Of a stretch of DNA of 64,000 bases, positions 27,535 to 37,018 are shown in pieces. Position 1 is the stretch's first letter. Each line of letters starts with the position of its first letter. Source of the stretch: Rhodococcus spelaei (GTDB lineage Bacteria; Actinomycetota; Actinomycetes; Mycobacteriales; Mycobacteriaceae); the NCBI RefSeq assembly GCF_006704125.1, contig NZ_VIGH01000006.1, forward strand, positions 186,001 through 250,000, given 5' to 3'. The notes below the pieces were generated by a model that had not been told where the DNA came from, ran no database searches, and was given only the letters and a program-made list of their open reading frames with translations. A program made the position numbers and the translations under genes.

Positions 27535-27595
27535 GTCAACAGTGTTGACATCCGCTTGCCGGCGGTGTTGACTTCATGATGTCAACACCGTTGAC
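27535..27595. promoter_or_regulatory. Array of GTCAACA/TGTTGAC operators before the SDR gene
   Basis: Three overlapping or adjacent inverted repeats: GTCAACA-G-TGTTGAC (27535-27549); GGTGTTGAC-N8-GTCAACACC (27564-27572 with 27581-27589); and GTCAAC-ACC-GTTGAC (27581-27595). Five half-sites fall within 61 bases, immediately upstream of the SDR, implying cooperative binding by a dimeric regulator. No regulator gene is adjacent. Confidence 0.7.
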
Positions 27596-27672
27596 GCAGG
27601 TGGTGGTTCACATGCGAGCGGCCGCGCGGCACAGCTCGCTCTCCGCAGATGTCGGACGAAAGGAACAAGACA

Positions 27673-28470
27673 GTGAACAGGCTCGAAGGCAAGAAGGTCG
27701 TCATCACCGGTGCCGCCAGCGGCATCGGCCGCGCGGCGGCGCAACTGATGGCCGCCGAAGGTGCGCAGGTGCTGGTTGCGGATCTGCACGAATCGGCGGC
27801 CGAGCAGACCGCTCGCGAGATCCGCGAGAGCGGCGCCACTGCCGTCGGTGTCGGCGTGGACGTGATGGACGAGGCAGCTGTGGCCTCGATGATCGACCGC
27901 GCGGTCGCGGAGTTCGGCGGGATCACCACGCTGTGCAACCACGTCGGCGGCAGCAACCCTCACAAGGACCTCGACCTGCTGCGGCTGGACCTGGACGAGT
28001 GGGACCGGGTCATGGCCCTCAACGTGCGCAGCACCGTCGTCGCGTCGCGACTCGCGATCCCGCACATGATCGAGGCCGGTGGCGGGTCGATCGTCAACAC
28101 CGCCTCGGTGGGCGGACTGCTCGGCGACTCGCTGCAGTGCGCGTACGGCTCGGCGAAGGCTGCGGTGATCCGACTGACGCAGTACATCGCGACGCAGTAC
28201 GGCCGCCAAGGGATCCGCTGCAATGCGGTGGCGCCGGGCGCGATCATGACGCCGGCGCTGCGGGACAACCTGCCGGCGGACGTGGTTGCCGGCATCCAAG
28301 CGGCCAACGCCCTGGACATGCTGGGCAGCGCCGAGGACATCGGGTACGCGATGGTCTACCTGGCGTCGGACGAGTCGCGGTACATGTCCGGCCAGACGCT
28401 GGTGGTCGACGGCGGGATGACCGCGCAGAGCCCGCTGGCCGCGGGGCGCCGCTCGATGCTCGGCGACTGA
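27673..28470 (+). CDS. Short-chain dehydrogenase/reductase
   Basis: 265 residues from GTG 27673 (GAAAGGA 9 bases upstream; an ATG at 27649 is less likely). Classical SDR: cofactor loop TGAASGIGRA, acidic residue after strand 2 (VADLHES, favouring NAD), NHVGG in place of NNAG, catalytic Ser in NTASVGGLLGDS and YGSAKAA (YxxxK), C-terminal SGQTLVVDGGMTAQSP. It oxidises an alcohol or reduces a ketone of unknown identity. Controlled by the operator array just upstream. Confidence 0.92.
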   Translation: MNRLEGKKVVITGAASGIGRAAAQLMAAEGAQVLVADLHESAAEQTAREIRESGATAVGVGVDVMDEAAVASMIDRAVAEFGGITTLCNHVGGSNPHKDLDLLRLDLDEWDRVMALNVRSTVVASRLAIPHMIEAGGGSIVNTASVGGLLGDSLQCAYGSAKAAVIRLTQYIATQYGRQGIRCNAVAPGAIMTPALRDNLPADVVAGIQAANALDMLGSAEDIGYAMVYLASDESRYMSGQTLVVDGGMTAQSPLAAGRRSMLGD

Positions 28471-28581
28471 GCCGTTCGTTCGTCTCGAGATCGCCGGCGG
28501 CAGGCTCGAATCCGTCCGCGCCGCAATGGAAGACCCCTTCGGACGGCGAACGCGCCGGACCACCTGACGTATCTTTCATGG

Positions 28582-29727
28582 GTGGCTGCCGAACTCGAGA
28601 CCCTCCCCGCGGACGACCCGGCGAGCAGCGCACTCGCGGTCCCCGCCGATGCCGCCGCGGCCATGCACCGCCTGCGCGTCGAGTCGGTCTCCCCCAACAC
28701 ACGGGCCGCGCAGCTGAGCGACTGGAAGAACTTCACCCGCTGGTGTGACCGAGTCGGGCGCACCCCCATCCCGGCGTCCCCCGACCTGGTCGGCTGGTTC
28801 CTGACCGAGAAGTCCGCGGAGGTTCGCCAGGACGGGCGGCCCGCCTACGCGTCGGCGACCATGACCCGCTGGGTCGCCTCGATCAACAAGATCCACTCCC
28901 TCGCAGGCCATCCGAAGCCAGGCCAGTCCCCCGCGGTCCGCGAGATCCTGCGTGGCATCGCCCGCACCAGGGCCACACCCCCGGTCCGCCGCGAACCGCT
29001 GCTCACCGCGGACGTCCGCACCATTGTCGAGTCCATGCGCGGCCGCGCCGCGCACGGTTCGTGGGCCGACCGGGTGGCCGAACGGAGAGACACGGCACTG
29101 CTGCTGGTCGGGCTGACCGGTGCGATGCGCCGGTCCGAGTTGTCGGCGCTGGCGGTCGGTGACGTCGTGCCGCACCGCGCGGACGGGCTGTACGTGACGA
29201 TCCGCAGGTCGAAGACCGACCAGGCCGCGGCGGGCCGCACGGTGACCCTCCCCTACGGTGTCGCCGAGATCACCTGCCCGGTGTGCGCGTACTGGCGGTG
29301 GCGAGAAGTGTTGGACGCGTGGGATCGTGACGGCAGGCCCGCGGTGAGCGCACTGCTCGCCGAGCCCGACGCCGACCCGCTCGAGCACCGCTGCCGCGGC
29401 GTGCTGGGGCGCCCCGAGTCGGCGCTGCGGGCGCTGTTCCGACCTGTGCACCGCACCGGCGGGCTTGGCGCGAAAGCCCTGTCGGGACAGGCGATTGCGT
29501 CGATGATCCAGCGGCGCGCCATCGGCGCCGGCTACGCCGAGGAATTCGTGGCACTGCTCGGCGGGCACAGTCTCCGGGCCGGGTTCGTCACCCAGGCCGT
29601 CCGCAACGACGCGAGCGCCGAACAGATCATGACCCAGAGCGGACACACCGACCAGCGGATGATCGCGATCTACTCGCGTCAGCACGCAGGCTTGCACGGT
29701 AATGCCGTCACCGCGCTCGGCCTGTGA
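28582..29727 (+). CDS. Tyrosine recombinase/integrase
   Basis: 381 residues from GTG 28582. N-terminal SAM-like core-binding domain (about 35-130, SPNTRAAQLSDWKNFTRWCD) and catalytic domain with first Arg in LTGAMRRSELSAL, H-x-L-R in HSLRAGFVTQAV, second His in SGHTDQRMI and nucleophile Tyr in IAIYSRQH. It cuts and rejoins DNA at specific sites, as in phage or genomic-island integrases. It lies at the edge of the accessory region, 10 bases from the kinase gene on the other strand. No att repeats could be identified. Confidence 0.9.
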   Translation: MAAELETLPADDPASSALAVPADAAAAMHRLRVESVSPNTRAAQLSDWKNFTRWCDRVGRTPIPASPDLVGWFLTEKSAEVRQDGRPAYASATMTRWVASINKIHSLAGHPKPGQSPAVREILRGIARTRATPPVRREPLLTADVRTIVESMRGRAAHGSWADRVAERRDTALLLVGLTGAMRRSELSALAVGDVVPHRADGLYVTIRRSKTDQAAAGRTVTLPYGVAEITCPVCAYWRWREVLDAWDRDGRPAVSALLAEPDADPLEHRCRGVLGRPESALRALFRPVHRTGGLGAKALSGQAIASMIQRRAIGAGYAEEFVALLGGHSLRAGFVTQAVRNDASAEQIMTQSGHTDQRMIAIYSRQHAGLHGNAVTALGL

Positions 29728-29737
29728 CGCGCGGGTC

Positions 29738-30895
29738 TCAGTCCTCCAGCGTGAGAGGTAGTTCCGCACGCACCCGCCAACTCCCGTCCGGCAGCCTGCC
29801 GGTCTCGAGGTTGCCCTGCAGCACCGCGACCCGCTCGCGCATGCCGACCAGCCCGTTCCCCGATCCGTGGGTGAAAGTGCTCGACCCGCTGCCGTTGTCG
29901 GTGACCTCCACCAGCACGTCCTCGGCGCGGCGGCGCACCGCGACCCACGCCCGCGGCGAGGGTCCCGCGTGCCGAAGCACGTTGGTCAACGATTCCTGCA
30001 CCACCCGGTGAATGCCCAGGCTGACAGCGGGTCTGATGTCGTCGAGTTCGCCGGTCATCTCGAGTTCCACGCCGAGTCCGGCGTCACGCATCATCGCGAC
30101 GACCTTCGCGAGGCCTGCGGAGCCGTGCTGCGGCATCTCCGCCGGGGTCTGCTCGGTGCGCAGCAGTGCCACCGTGCGCCGTAGTTCCGACAGAGCCTCG
30201 CGACCGGTCGAGGAGATGTTGCCCAGCGCCTTCTGCGCCGCCTCCGTGTTCCCTGGCAGCGAGTAGGAGGCGCCGTCCGCTTGCACCACCATCACGCTCA
30301 CCGCGTGCGCGACCACGTCGTGCAGTTCGCGCGCGATGCGGGTGCGTTCGCCCGCCACTGCCTCCTCCGCACGTCGGTCGCGGTCGTACTCGGCGACCGT
30401 GAGGCGCGCGGCGACCTCCTCGTCGTAGAGGCGGCGGGCGCCGAGGAACTCCGCGGTGATCCAGGCCAGCGCATAGATCAGTGCGATGAACGCGGCAGTC
30501 GTCAGCACTTCCTGGTGCAGCATCGAGATCGCGAACGCGGCGTCGGCCGTGAGACCAACGAGGTAGATCGCGGCCGGACGCCGACCGACGTACGCGACCA
30601 GCGTGTAGAGCATCACGATCAGGCCGAGCTGGGCGGGATGGGTGACGCGGTCGTCGCCGATCCAGTCGCTGACCGCGGTGGTCAGGATGGAAGCCCCGAG
30701 GATGGTGACGGCGGCGAGCACCGGCAGTCGTCTGCGGAATGCGATCGGGACACTCAGCAGCACACCGAGCAGGACGAACAACGCCGGCGACCGACCGTTC
30801 GGGGCGGAGAGGCATTCGAGCGCGAAGAAGACCGCGGCCAACATCGAGTCCGCGACGAACGGCTTGCCGCGTAGCCACAGGCTGAACCTCCGCAT
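29738..30895 (-). CDS. NarL-type sensor histidine kinase without adjacent regulator
   Basis: 385 residues from ATG 30895. About five membrane helices in residues 15-150 with no large external domain, a short coiled coil, HisKA_3 dimerisation domain with phospho-acceptor His192 (RIARELHDVVAHAVSVM), and HATPase_c (HRVVQESLTNVLRHAG, VEVTDNGSG, NGLVGMRERV). DesK/LiaS-like. Its gene is followed only by the convergent integrase. The NarL-type regulator at 17483-18142, same strand, is a candidate partner. Confidence 0.93.
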   Translation of the reverse strand: MRRFSLWLRGKPFVADSMLAAVFFALECLSAPNGRSPALFVLLGVLLSVPIAFRRRLPVLAAVTILGASILTTAVSDWIGDDRVTHPAQLGLIVMLYTLVAYVGRRPAAIYLVGLTADAAFAISMLHQEVLTTAAFIALIYALAWITAEFLGARRLYDEEVAARLTVAEYDRDRRAEEAVAGERTRIARELHDVVAHAVSVMVVQADGASYSLPGNTEAAQKALGNISSTGREALSELRRTVALLRTEQTPAEMPQHGSAGLAKVVAMMRDAGLGVELEMTGELDDIRPAVSLGIHRVVQESLTNVLRHAGPSPRAWVAVRRRAEDVLVEVTDNGSGSSTFTHGSGNGLVGMRERVAVLQGNLETGRLPDGSWRVRAELPLTLED

Positions 30896-31041
30896 GACCG
30901 CCAGCCTAGAAGTAGCGGTCGGGAGAACGAAGCCAAGTTGCGACTGGCGTTCTTCTCGGGCGTCCCTGATCCAACTCGCGGTTGAGCCAGGGTTGCGGAG
31001 CGCGCGGAGCGAATCCGAATACTCGGATAGCGTTGTCGTCC

Positions 31042-32586
31042 GTGAGCACACGCGACGTCGATCCGGACTTCCTGGCCCTGCCACTGCATCCCCTGGCCGA
31101 CGCGGCGCTGTCCGCGGCGCGTACCGCCGGGGCCACGCACGCCGACCTGCGGGTGCACCGGCTGCGCACGCAGTCGCTGAGGATGCGTGACGGCATCGTG
31201 CAGTCCGCGGTGGACGGCGACGAGCTCGGCCTCGCGGTGCGCGTGGTCGTGGACGGCACGTGGGGTTTCGCCTCGCACGCGGAGTTGAGCGCGGAGTCCG
31301 CGGCCCGGACTGCGGCGCAGGCGGTCGAGGTGGCGCGGGCGCTGCGGACGCTGAACCGCGAACGTGTCGAACTGGCCGACGAACCGGTGTACCGCGACGC
31401 GGTGTGGGTCTCCGACTACGAACTCGATCCGTTCGCGGTACCGACGGCGCAGAAGGTGGAGCTGCTCTCCGACTACTCCGGACGGTTGTCGGCCGCGGAC
31501 GGCGTCGACCACGTCACCGCGAGCGTGCTGCAGGTCAAGGAGCAGACGTTCTACGCGGACCTGGCCGGCTCGCGGATCACCCAGCAGCGGGTGCGCCTGC
31601 ATCCGGAACTCGAGGCCGTCTCCGTGGACGCGTCGGCGGGTGGGTTCGAGACGATGCGCACCCTGGCGCCGCCGGTCGGTCGCGGCTGGGAGTACCTCAC
31701 CGGGGCGAGCGCAGCGACGGGGAATGTCACCGGGGCGGGCTGGGACTGGGACACCGAGCTGGCGCGGATTCCCGAGTGGCTCGCCGAGAAGTCGAAGGCG
31801 CCGTCGGTGACCGCGGGCCCGACCGACCTGGTGATCGACCCGTCCAACCTGTGGCTGACCATTCACGAATCCATCGGGCACGCCACCGAATACGACCGGG
31901 CGATCGGCTACGAGGCGGCGTACGCGGGCACCTCGTTCGCGACGCCCGACAAGCTGGGCACGTTGCGGTACGGGACGCCGGCCATGCACGTCACCGCGGA
32001 CCGCACCGAGCCGCACGGTCTCGCCAGCATCGGCTACGACGACGACGGAGTCGCCTCGCAGAACTGGGACCTGGTGCGGGGCGGGACGCTGGTGGGCTAC
32101 CAGTTGGACCGGGTGTTCGCACCCCGGCTCGGACTCGAGCGTTCGAACGGCTGCTCGTACGCGGACTCCCCGCACCACGTGCCGATCCAGCGGATGGCGA
32201 ACGTGTCACTGCAGCCGGACCCGGAGTCGGACACCACCACCGACGAGCTGATCGCGCGGGTGCAGGACGGCGTCTATGTCGTCGGGGACAAGAGCTGGTC
32301 GATCGACATGCAGCGCTACAACTTCCAGTTCACCGGGCAGCGGTTCTACCGGATCCGGGACGGCCGACTCGACGGCCAGCTGCGCGACGTCGCGTACCAG
32401 GCGACCACGACCGACTTCTGGGGCTCGATGGAGGCGGTCGGCGGCCGCTCGACGTGGCGGCTCGGCGGTGCGTTCAACTGCGGCAAGGCGCAACCCGGGC
32501 AGGTCGCGGCCGTCAGCCACGGTTGCCCGTCCGCGCTCTTTCGCGGCGTGAACGTACTCAACACACGAACGGAGGGCGGGCTGTGA
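31042..32586 (+). CDS. tldD: TldD-like metalloprotease subunit
   Basis: 514 residues from GTG 31042. N-terminal TldD/PmbA domain (ALSAARTAGATHADLRVHRL) and the metal site HESIGHATEYDR (HExxxH) near residue 275 that identifies the catalytic subunit of the TldD/TldE protease. In E. coli the pair processes microcin B17 and degrades CcdA; the actinobacterial substrate is unknown. It overlaps the partner gene by 4 bases (GTGA) and is divergent from the kinase gene. Confidence 0.92.
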   Translation: MSTRDVDPDFLALPLHPLADAALSAARTAGATHADLRVHRLRTQSLRMRDGIVQSAVDGDELGLAVRVVVDGTWGFASHAELSAESAARTAAQAVEVARALRTLNRERVELADEPVYRDAVWVSDYELDPFAVPTAQKVELLSDYSGRLSAADGVDHVTASVLQVKEQTFYADLAGSRITQQRVRLHPELEAVSVDASAGGFETMRTLAPPVGRGWEYLTGASAATGNVTGAGWDWDTELARIPEWLAEKSKAPSVTAGPTDLVIDPSNLWLTIHESIGHATEYDRAIGYEAAYAGTSFATPDKLGTLRYGTPAMHVTADRTEPHGLASIGYDDDGVASQNWDLVRGGTLVGYQLDRVFAPRLGLERSNGCSYADSPHHVPIQRMANVSLQPDPESDTTTDELIARVQDGVYVVGDKSWSIDMQRYNFQFTGQRFYRIRDGRLDGQLRDVAYQATTTDFWGSMEAVGGRSTWRLGGAFNCGKAQPGQVAAVSHGCPSALFRGVNVLNTRTEGGL

Positions 32587-33947
32587 TTCCGGCGCAGGAC
32601 CTGATCGAACGGGCGCTGGGGCTGCGCACTGTCGACGAGTCGATGGTGATCGTCACCGATGCGGGCGAGGCGTCGCTGCGGTGGGCGGGAAACTCCATGA
32701 CCACCAACGGCGTTTCCACCTCCCGGTCGTGGACGGTGGTCTCGGTCGTGCGCGGCGGCGAGGGTGCGCGGGTCGGCACGGTGAGCTCGAGCAGCGTCGA
32801 CCCCGCCGAGATCGTGGCGGTCGTGCGGGCCAGCGAGGAGGCCGCCCGGTCCGCCCGACCGGCCGAGGACGCGATGGAGTTGATCCCCGGGGGCGGCGCG
32901 GCGGACGGCGGCTGGGACGACCCGCCGGCCGAGACCGGAATCGACGTCTTCGGGGGGCTGGCGGGCGATCTCGCCGACGGCTTCGACGGCGCCGACCGGT
33001 TGTACGGGTTCGCGCACCATCAGCTCCACAGCACCTGGTTGGGCACCTCGACCGGGGTCCGTCGCCGGTTCACCCAGCCGACCGGTTCGGTGGAGGTCAA
33101 CGGCAAGCGCGGCGACGCGAGCGCCTGGGTCGGTGCCGGGACCCGCGACTTCGCAGACGTGTCGATACCGAACCTGCTGTCCCAGTTGGCTACCCGACTG
33201 GACTGGGCGGACCGCACCGTCTCGCTGCCCGCCGGGCGGTACGAGACACTGCTGCCGCCGTCCGCGGTCGCGGACCTGATGATCTACCTGATGTGGACGA
33301 TGGAAGGTCGCGGCGCGCAGGAGGGTCACACCGCACTGTCCCGACCGGGCGGCACCCGCGTCGGCGAACGCCTGACCGACATCCCGCTGACCCTGTACTC
33401 CGACCCGGCCGCGCCGGGACTCGAGTACTCGCCGTTCGTCGCGACCGCCTCGTCCAGCGAGACGCTGTCGGTGTTCGACAACGGGATGACGACCGGCCGG
33501 GTGGACTGGGTGCGGGAGGGCACCGTCAACGCGTTGGCGTATCCGCGCCACGCCGCTCGCGAGTTCGGCGCCCCGGTCGCGGTACCCGGTGACAACCTGC
33601 TGCTGACCAGCGGCAGCGACGCGTCGATCGACGACATGGTCGCACGCACCGAGCGTGGGCTTCTGCTGACCACGCTGTGGTACATCCGGGAGGTGGATCC
33701 GGCGACGTTGCTGCTGACCGGTCTGACCCGGGACGGGGTCTACCTCGTCGAGGACGGCCGGGTCACCGGCGCGGTGAACAATTTCCGGTTCAACGAGAGT
33801 CCGCTGGACCTGTTGCGCCGGGTCGGTGAGGCGGGGGCCACGGAGACCACGCTGCCGCGGGAATGGAAGGACTGGTTCACGCGCACCGCGATGCCGCCGC
33901 TACGGATCCCCGACTTCCACATGTCGTCGGTGAGCGAGGCCCGGTGA
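32583..33947 (+). CDS. tldE: TldE/PmbA-like subunit
   Basis: 454 residues from GTG 32583, overlapping the tldD stop. PmbA/TldE family without the HExxxH motif, so the non-catalytic partner of the heterodimeric protease. Recognisable parts: VIVTDAGEASLRWAGNSM, the central LPAGRYETLLPPSAVADLM and the C-terminal EVDPATLLLTGLTRDGVYLV and NFRFNESPLDLLRRV. Translational coupling to tldD supports an equimolar complex. Confidence 0.9.
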   Translation: MIPAQDLIERALGLRTVDESMVIVTDAGEASLRWAGNSMTTNGVSTSRSWTVVSVVRGGEGARVGTVSSSSVDPAEIVAVVRASEEAARSARPAEDAMELIPGGGAADGGWDDPPAETGIDVFGGLAGDLADGFDGADRLYGFAHHQLHSTWLGTSTGVRRRFTQPTGSVEVNGKRGDASAWVGAGTRDFADVSIPNLLSQLATRLDWADRTVSLPAGRYETLLPPSAVADLMIYLMWTMEGRGAQEGHTALSRPGGTRVGERLTDIPLTLYSDPAAPGLEYSPFVATASSSETLSVFDNGMTTGRVDWVREGTVNALAYPRHAAREFGAPVAVPGDNLLLTSGSDASIDDMVARTERGLLLTTLWYIREVDPATLLLTGLTRDGVYLVEDGRVTGAVNNFRFNESPLDLLRRVGEAGATETTLPREWKDWFTRTAMPPLRIPDFHMSSVSEAR

Positions 33948-34342
33948 CGGCGCCGGTGTTCGACCCGTCGGCGCGCTGCCCCTGCTCGAGTGGAGACACC
34001 TACGGATCGTGCTGTGGTCGTTTCCATTCCGGGGAGACCGCGGCGCCGACAGCGGACCGGCTGATGCGGTCGCGTTACTCGGCCTTTGCGGTCGGCGACG
34101 CCGACTACCTGCTGCGCACCTGGCACAGCAGTACCCGTCCGCCCGGGTTGGATCTCGATCCGGGACAACGCTGGTTGCGACTGGACGTGCTCGGCTCGAC
34201 CGGCGGCGGACTGTTCGATTCCGAGGGCACCGTCGAGTTCGTCGCCTACCTCCGCCAGTCGGGGGTGCGGGACTCGCTGCACGAGAACAGTCGGTTCGTC
34301 CGCGAAGACGGGCACTGGGTGTACCTGGACGCGCTCGCCTGA
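33944..34342 (+). CDS. YchJ/UPF0225 family SEC-C motif protein
   Basis: 132 residues from GTG 33944, overlapping the tldE stop by 4 bases. N-terminal zinc-binding SEC-C-type motif (ARCPCSSGDTYGSCCGRFHS) followed by the UPF0225 body (TADRLMRSRYSAFAVGDADY, LRTWHSSTRPPGL) with an NTF2-like fold. Function unknown. Coupling to tldD-tldE suggests a shared role or simple co-transcription. Confidence 0.9.
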   Translation: MTAPVFDPSARCPCSSGDTYGSCCGRFHSGETAAPTADRLMRSRYSAFAVGDADYLLRTWHSSTRPPGLDLDPGQRWLRLDVLGSTGGGLFDSEGTVEFVAYLRQSGVRDSLHENSRFVREDGHWVYLDALA

Positions 34343-34490
34343 GCCCGTTCCGGCACCGTTCGCGACTCTCACAGAGTCCTTACTCGACCGCAACGGAACC
34401 CTGAACTCGCGACTCTAGTCTTGGGTCACAGGCTTTCAGGGAAGCGAATTCTCTTGGAGAGCAAGATATCTCGAGAGACCAGGAGGCGTC

Positions 34491-34784
34491 ATGTCGGGCA
34501 TTCGGAAGACGAACTGGGACCGGCGGTGCGTCACCACGACGACCGCAGAGTTGCGGACCCGCGGGTTGGCCGCGATCGTCGCGGACGAGCAGAGTTGCCG
34601 TGAGGTGCTCGTCACCGAGCCCGGTCGCGGCTGGATGGCCTCGGTGCTGCCGGGCGACACGCCCGACGACGAGCTCGACGTCCTGCTGTTCGCCGCCGAA
34701 CCGGCGCAGCAGTGGACCGAGGGCTATCTGCGGTGGGCGGACTCGGTGGAGTCGCTGCTGGCAGTTCGCCCGGCCGCGGCCTGA
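34491..34784 (+). CDS. Conserved-type hypothetical protein (97 aa)
   Basis: 97 residues from ATG 34491 with AGGAGGCG upstream. Soluble, acidic, no signal peptide; motifs such as [20 protein letters not shown] and [20 protein letters not shown] are not ones I recognise. The leader contains the palindromes GATATC and TCTCGAGA. It lies 47 bases before prrA and may be read with it. Confidence 0.65.
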   Translation: MSGIRKTNWDRRCVTTTTAELRTRGLAAIVADEQSCREVLVTEPGRGWMASVLPGDTPDDELDVLLFAAEPAQQWTEGYLRWADSVESLLAVRPAAA

Positions 34785-34831
34785 GCGCGCGTTCGTCCGC
34801 GACGGGCGACCCGACGCTGCAAGATGAAGGA

Positions 34832-35527
34832 GTGGTTGCGGTCCAGAAAGTACTGATCGTCGAAGACGACGCCGACGTCCTGACCGCGCTCCGGCGCGGC
34901 CTGGAGCTCTCGGACTTCGTGGTCCTCACGGCCGCCGACGGGGCGGCCGCCCTGCGTGCCGTCGACGAGCACGATCCGGACCTGGTCGTGCTGGACCTGA
35001 ACTTGCCCGTGCTCGACGGGGTGGGGGTGGTGACGGCACTGCGCGCGGTGAACAACGACGTCCCGGTATGCGTGCTCAGCGCGCGCAGCGCGGTGGACGA
35101 CCGGATCGCGGGGCTCGAGGCCGGTGCGGACGACTACATGGTCAAGCCGTTCGAGTTCGGCGAGCTGGTCGCGCGGATCCGCGCCCTGCTGCGGCGGCGA
35201 CCGGAACCCGCGAGCGCACCCGCCGAGGGGACGGTCCGCGTCGGCCCGGTCGCCGTCGACCTGCTCGGCCGGCGCGTCGACGTCGGCGGCACCGAAGTGC
35301 ACCTGACCAAGCGGGAGTTCGACCTGCTCGCCGCGTTGGCGGAGAACCGCGGGATCGTGCTCAGTCGCGAGACCCTGCTCGGGTCGGTGTGGGGATACGA
35401 CTTCGAGACCGAGACGAACGTGGTGGACGTGTTCGTGAGCTATCTGCGTCGCAAGCTGGAGTTCGACGGCGTGCCCAGGGTGTTGCACACCGTGCGTGGC
35501 GTCGGGTTCGTGCTGCGAGAGAGATGA
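34832..35527 (+). CDS. prrA: OmpR-type response regulator PrrA
   Basis: 231 residues. Receiver domain with Asp11/Asp12, phospho-acceptor Asp55 ([12 protein letters not shown]), Ser in VCVLSARS and Lys in DYMVKPFEF; winged-helix Trans_reg_C domain ([46 protein letters not shown]). It resembles M. tuberculosis PrrA (Rv0903c) along its length, including [20 protein letters not shown]. PrrA controls adaptation to respiration and macrophage entry. GTG 34832 is the only fitting start, but AAGGAG overlaps it, so initiation is uncertain. Overlaps prrB by 4 bases. Confidence 0.92.
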   Translation: MVAVQKVLIVEDDADVLTALRRGLELSDFVVLTAADGAAALRAVDEHDPDLVVLDLNLPVLDGVGVVTALRAVNNDVPVCVLSARSAVDDRIAGLEAGADDYMVKPFEFGELVARIRALLRRRPEPASAPAEGTVRVGPVAVDLLGRRVDVGGTEVHLTKREFDLLAALAENRGIVLSRETLLGSVWGYDFETETNVVDVFVSYLRRKLEFDGVPRVLHTVRGVGFVLRER

Positions 35528-36855
35528 CTGTGCGCCGGGGACCGGTATCGCTGCGGCTGCGGGTGACGGCCGCGGCGGCCCTCGGCACGGCGCTGGTCGT
35601 GCTGCTGCTGGGTGGGGTCGCCTGGGTCGGCATCGACCGCCAGGTCACGGCCCAACTCGACGCCAAACTCGACTCGGTCACCCAGGTGACCGCGGCCGAC
35701 CTCACCAGCCTGCGGGTCCTGGAGGGACCGCTGCCGCTACCGCCGGACTACGCAGGCACGCTGCGCGTAGGTGAGCTGGTGCTGTCGACGACCGCCGCGG
35801 CGTTGCCCCCGGCGCCGGAGGGCTGGAGCGACGCGACGGTCGACGGCACGCAGTACCGGGTGCGGACGGTCGAGGTGATCAGTGGGCTCGGCGCGACGAT
35901 CTCCGTCGGGGCGCCGATCGCCCCGGCTCGGTCGACGATCTCCGGACTGCACCGGTGGACCGTGGTGATCGGCTTCGCCGCGGTGCTCGTGGCGGCGGCA
36001 CTGGGTTGGCTGTTCGCCGGGGTGGCCGTCCGCCCGTTGCGTCGGCTGGCCGAACAGACGCGCCGCCTCGGCGTCGACCCTGCGGCGCCACCGCCCCGGG
36101 TATCGGGGGCGAAGGAAGCCGCGGAGCTGGCCGCGGCCCTGCGGCAGCTGCTCGACGCCAACGCGGACGAGCGCGCCCGCAGGGAGTCGGCACTGGAGAC
36201 GGCGCGCGACTTCGCCGCGGCCTCTGCCCACGAGTTGCGCACGCCGCTGACGGCGATGCGCACGAACCTCGAGGTGGCGGCGACACTGGACCTGTCGCCG
36301 GCCACGCGCCAGGAGGTCCTGGCCGACGCGTTGCGTACGCAGCGGCGGGTGGAGGCAACTCTGCGTGCGCTGGAACGGCTGGCGGCCGGCGAACTGTCGT
36401 CGGGTGCCGACTTCGTGCCGGTCGATCTGGCCGAGCTGCTGGACCGGGCCGCCCAGGACGCGGCGCGAAGCTACGGCGGGGTGACCGTCCGGTTGGACGT
36501 GCCCGCGACGCTCACTGTCACCGGCTTGCCGGCGGGGTTGCGACTGGCGGTGGACAACGCCGTCTCCAACGCGATCCGGCACGGAGGCGCACACGTGATC
36601 GAGATCGCCGCCCGGGACGGTCGGGACGCGGTGGTCGTCACGGTGTCCGACGACGGCACGGGCGTCCCGGTCGGCGACCGCGAGGTGCTGTTCGAACGAT
36701 TCCGCCGGGGCGCCGGCGCGGCGCCGGACGGATCGGGGCTGGGTCTGGCGCTGATCCGGCAGCAGGCGCAGCTGCACGGGGGCGCGGCCTGGTTCGAGGA
36801 CAGCCCGCTCGGCGGCGTCCGCCTGGTGCTGCGGCTGCCACGGGCAGCTTCCTGA
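35524..36855 (+). CDS. prrB: Sensor histidine kinase PrrB
   Basis: 443 residues from ATG 35524 (ATGA overlap with prrA). First membrane helix about 14-36, a sensor domain outside the cell (to about 145), second helix ([20 protein letters not shown]), HAMP-like linker, HisKA with His236 in [14 protein letters not shown], and HATPase_c ([32 protein letters not shown]). Partner of PrrA by position and by family. Confidence 0.93.
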   Translation: MTVRRGPVSLRLRVTAAAALGTALVVLLLGGVAWVGIDRQVTAQLDAKLDSVTQVTAADLTSLRVLEGPLPLPPDYAGTLRVGELVLSTTAAALPPAPEGWSDATVDGTQYRVRTVEVISGLGATISVGAPIAPARSTISGLHRWTVVIGFAAVLVAAALGWLFAGVAVRPLRRLAEQTRRLGVDPAAPPPRVSGAKEAAELAAALRQLLDANADERARRESALETARDFAAASAHELRTPLTAMRTNLEVAATLDLSPATRQEVLADALRTQRRVEATLRALERLAAGELSSGADFVPVDLAELLDRAAQDAARSYGGVTVRLDVPATLTVTGLPAGLRLAVDNAVSNAIRHGGAHVIEIAARDGRDAVVVTVSDDGTGVPVGDREVLFERFRRGAGAAPDGSGLGLALIRQQAQLHGGAAWFEDSPLGGVRLVLRLPRAAS

Positions 36856-36882
36856 CCCGCAAGAACAGGGCCCGCATGTGGA

Positions 36883-36941
36883 GTAGCCCGCTACCTACGA
36901 CACCCAGCTTCTCATTCCCGACAAATGGGGTAGCGCGCTAC
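36883..36941. promoter_or_regulatory. Two related palindromes before the 37019 gene
   Basis: GTAGC-CC-GCTAC at 36883-36894 and GTAGC-GC-GCTAC at 36930-36941, with centres 47 bases apart. They lie in the 163-base gap between prrB and the hypothetical gene at 37019 and look like paired binding sites for one dimeric regulator. Confidence 0.6.
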
Positions 36942-37018
36942 TCTCTCGACGACTCCTCCCTCCCGCCGACAATTGCTTCTGTCCCAGTAGCACACCGGAA
37001 ATCACAGAGGCGATCAGA

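Noticed and set aside
18143-29737. Attachment-site direct repeats around the accessory region
   Set aside because: I looked near the regulator start and the kinase and integrase ends and saw no convincing matching repeats or tRNA gene.
30754-32178. 474-codon minus-strand frame
   Set aside because: Antisense to tldD and part of the kinase region; low-complexity Arg/His/Gly composition.
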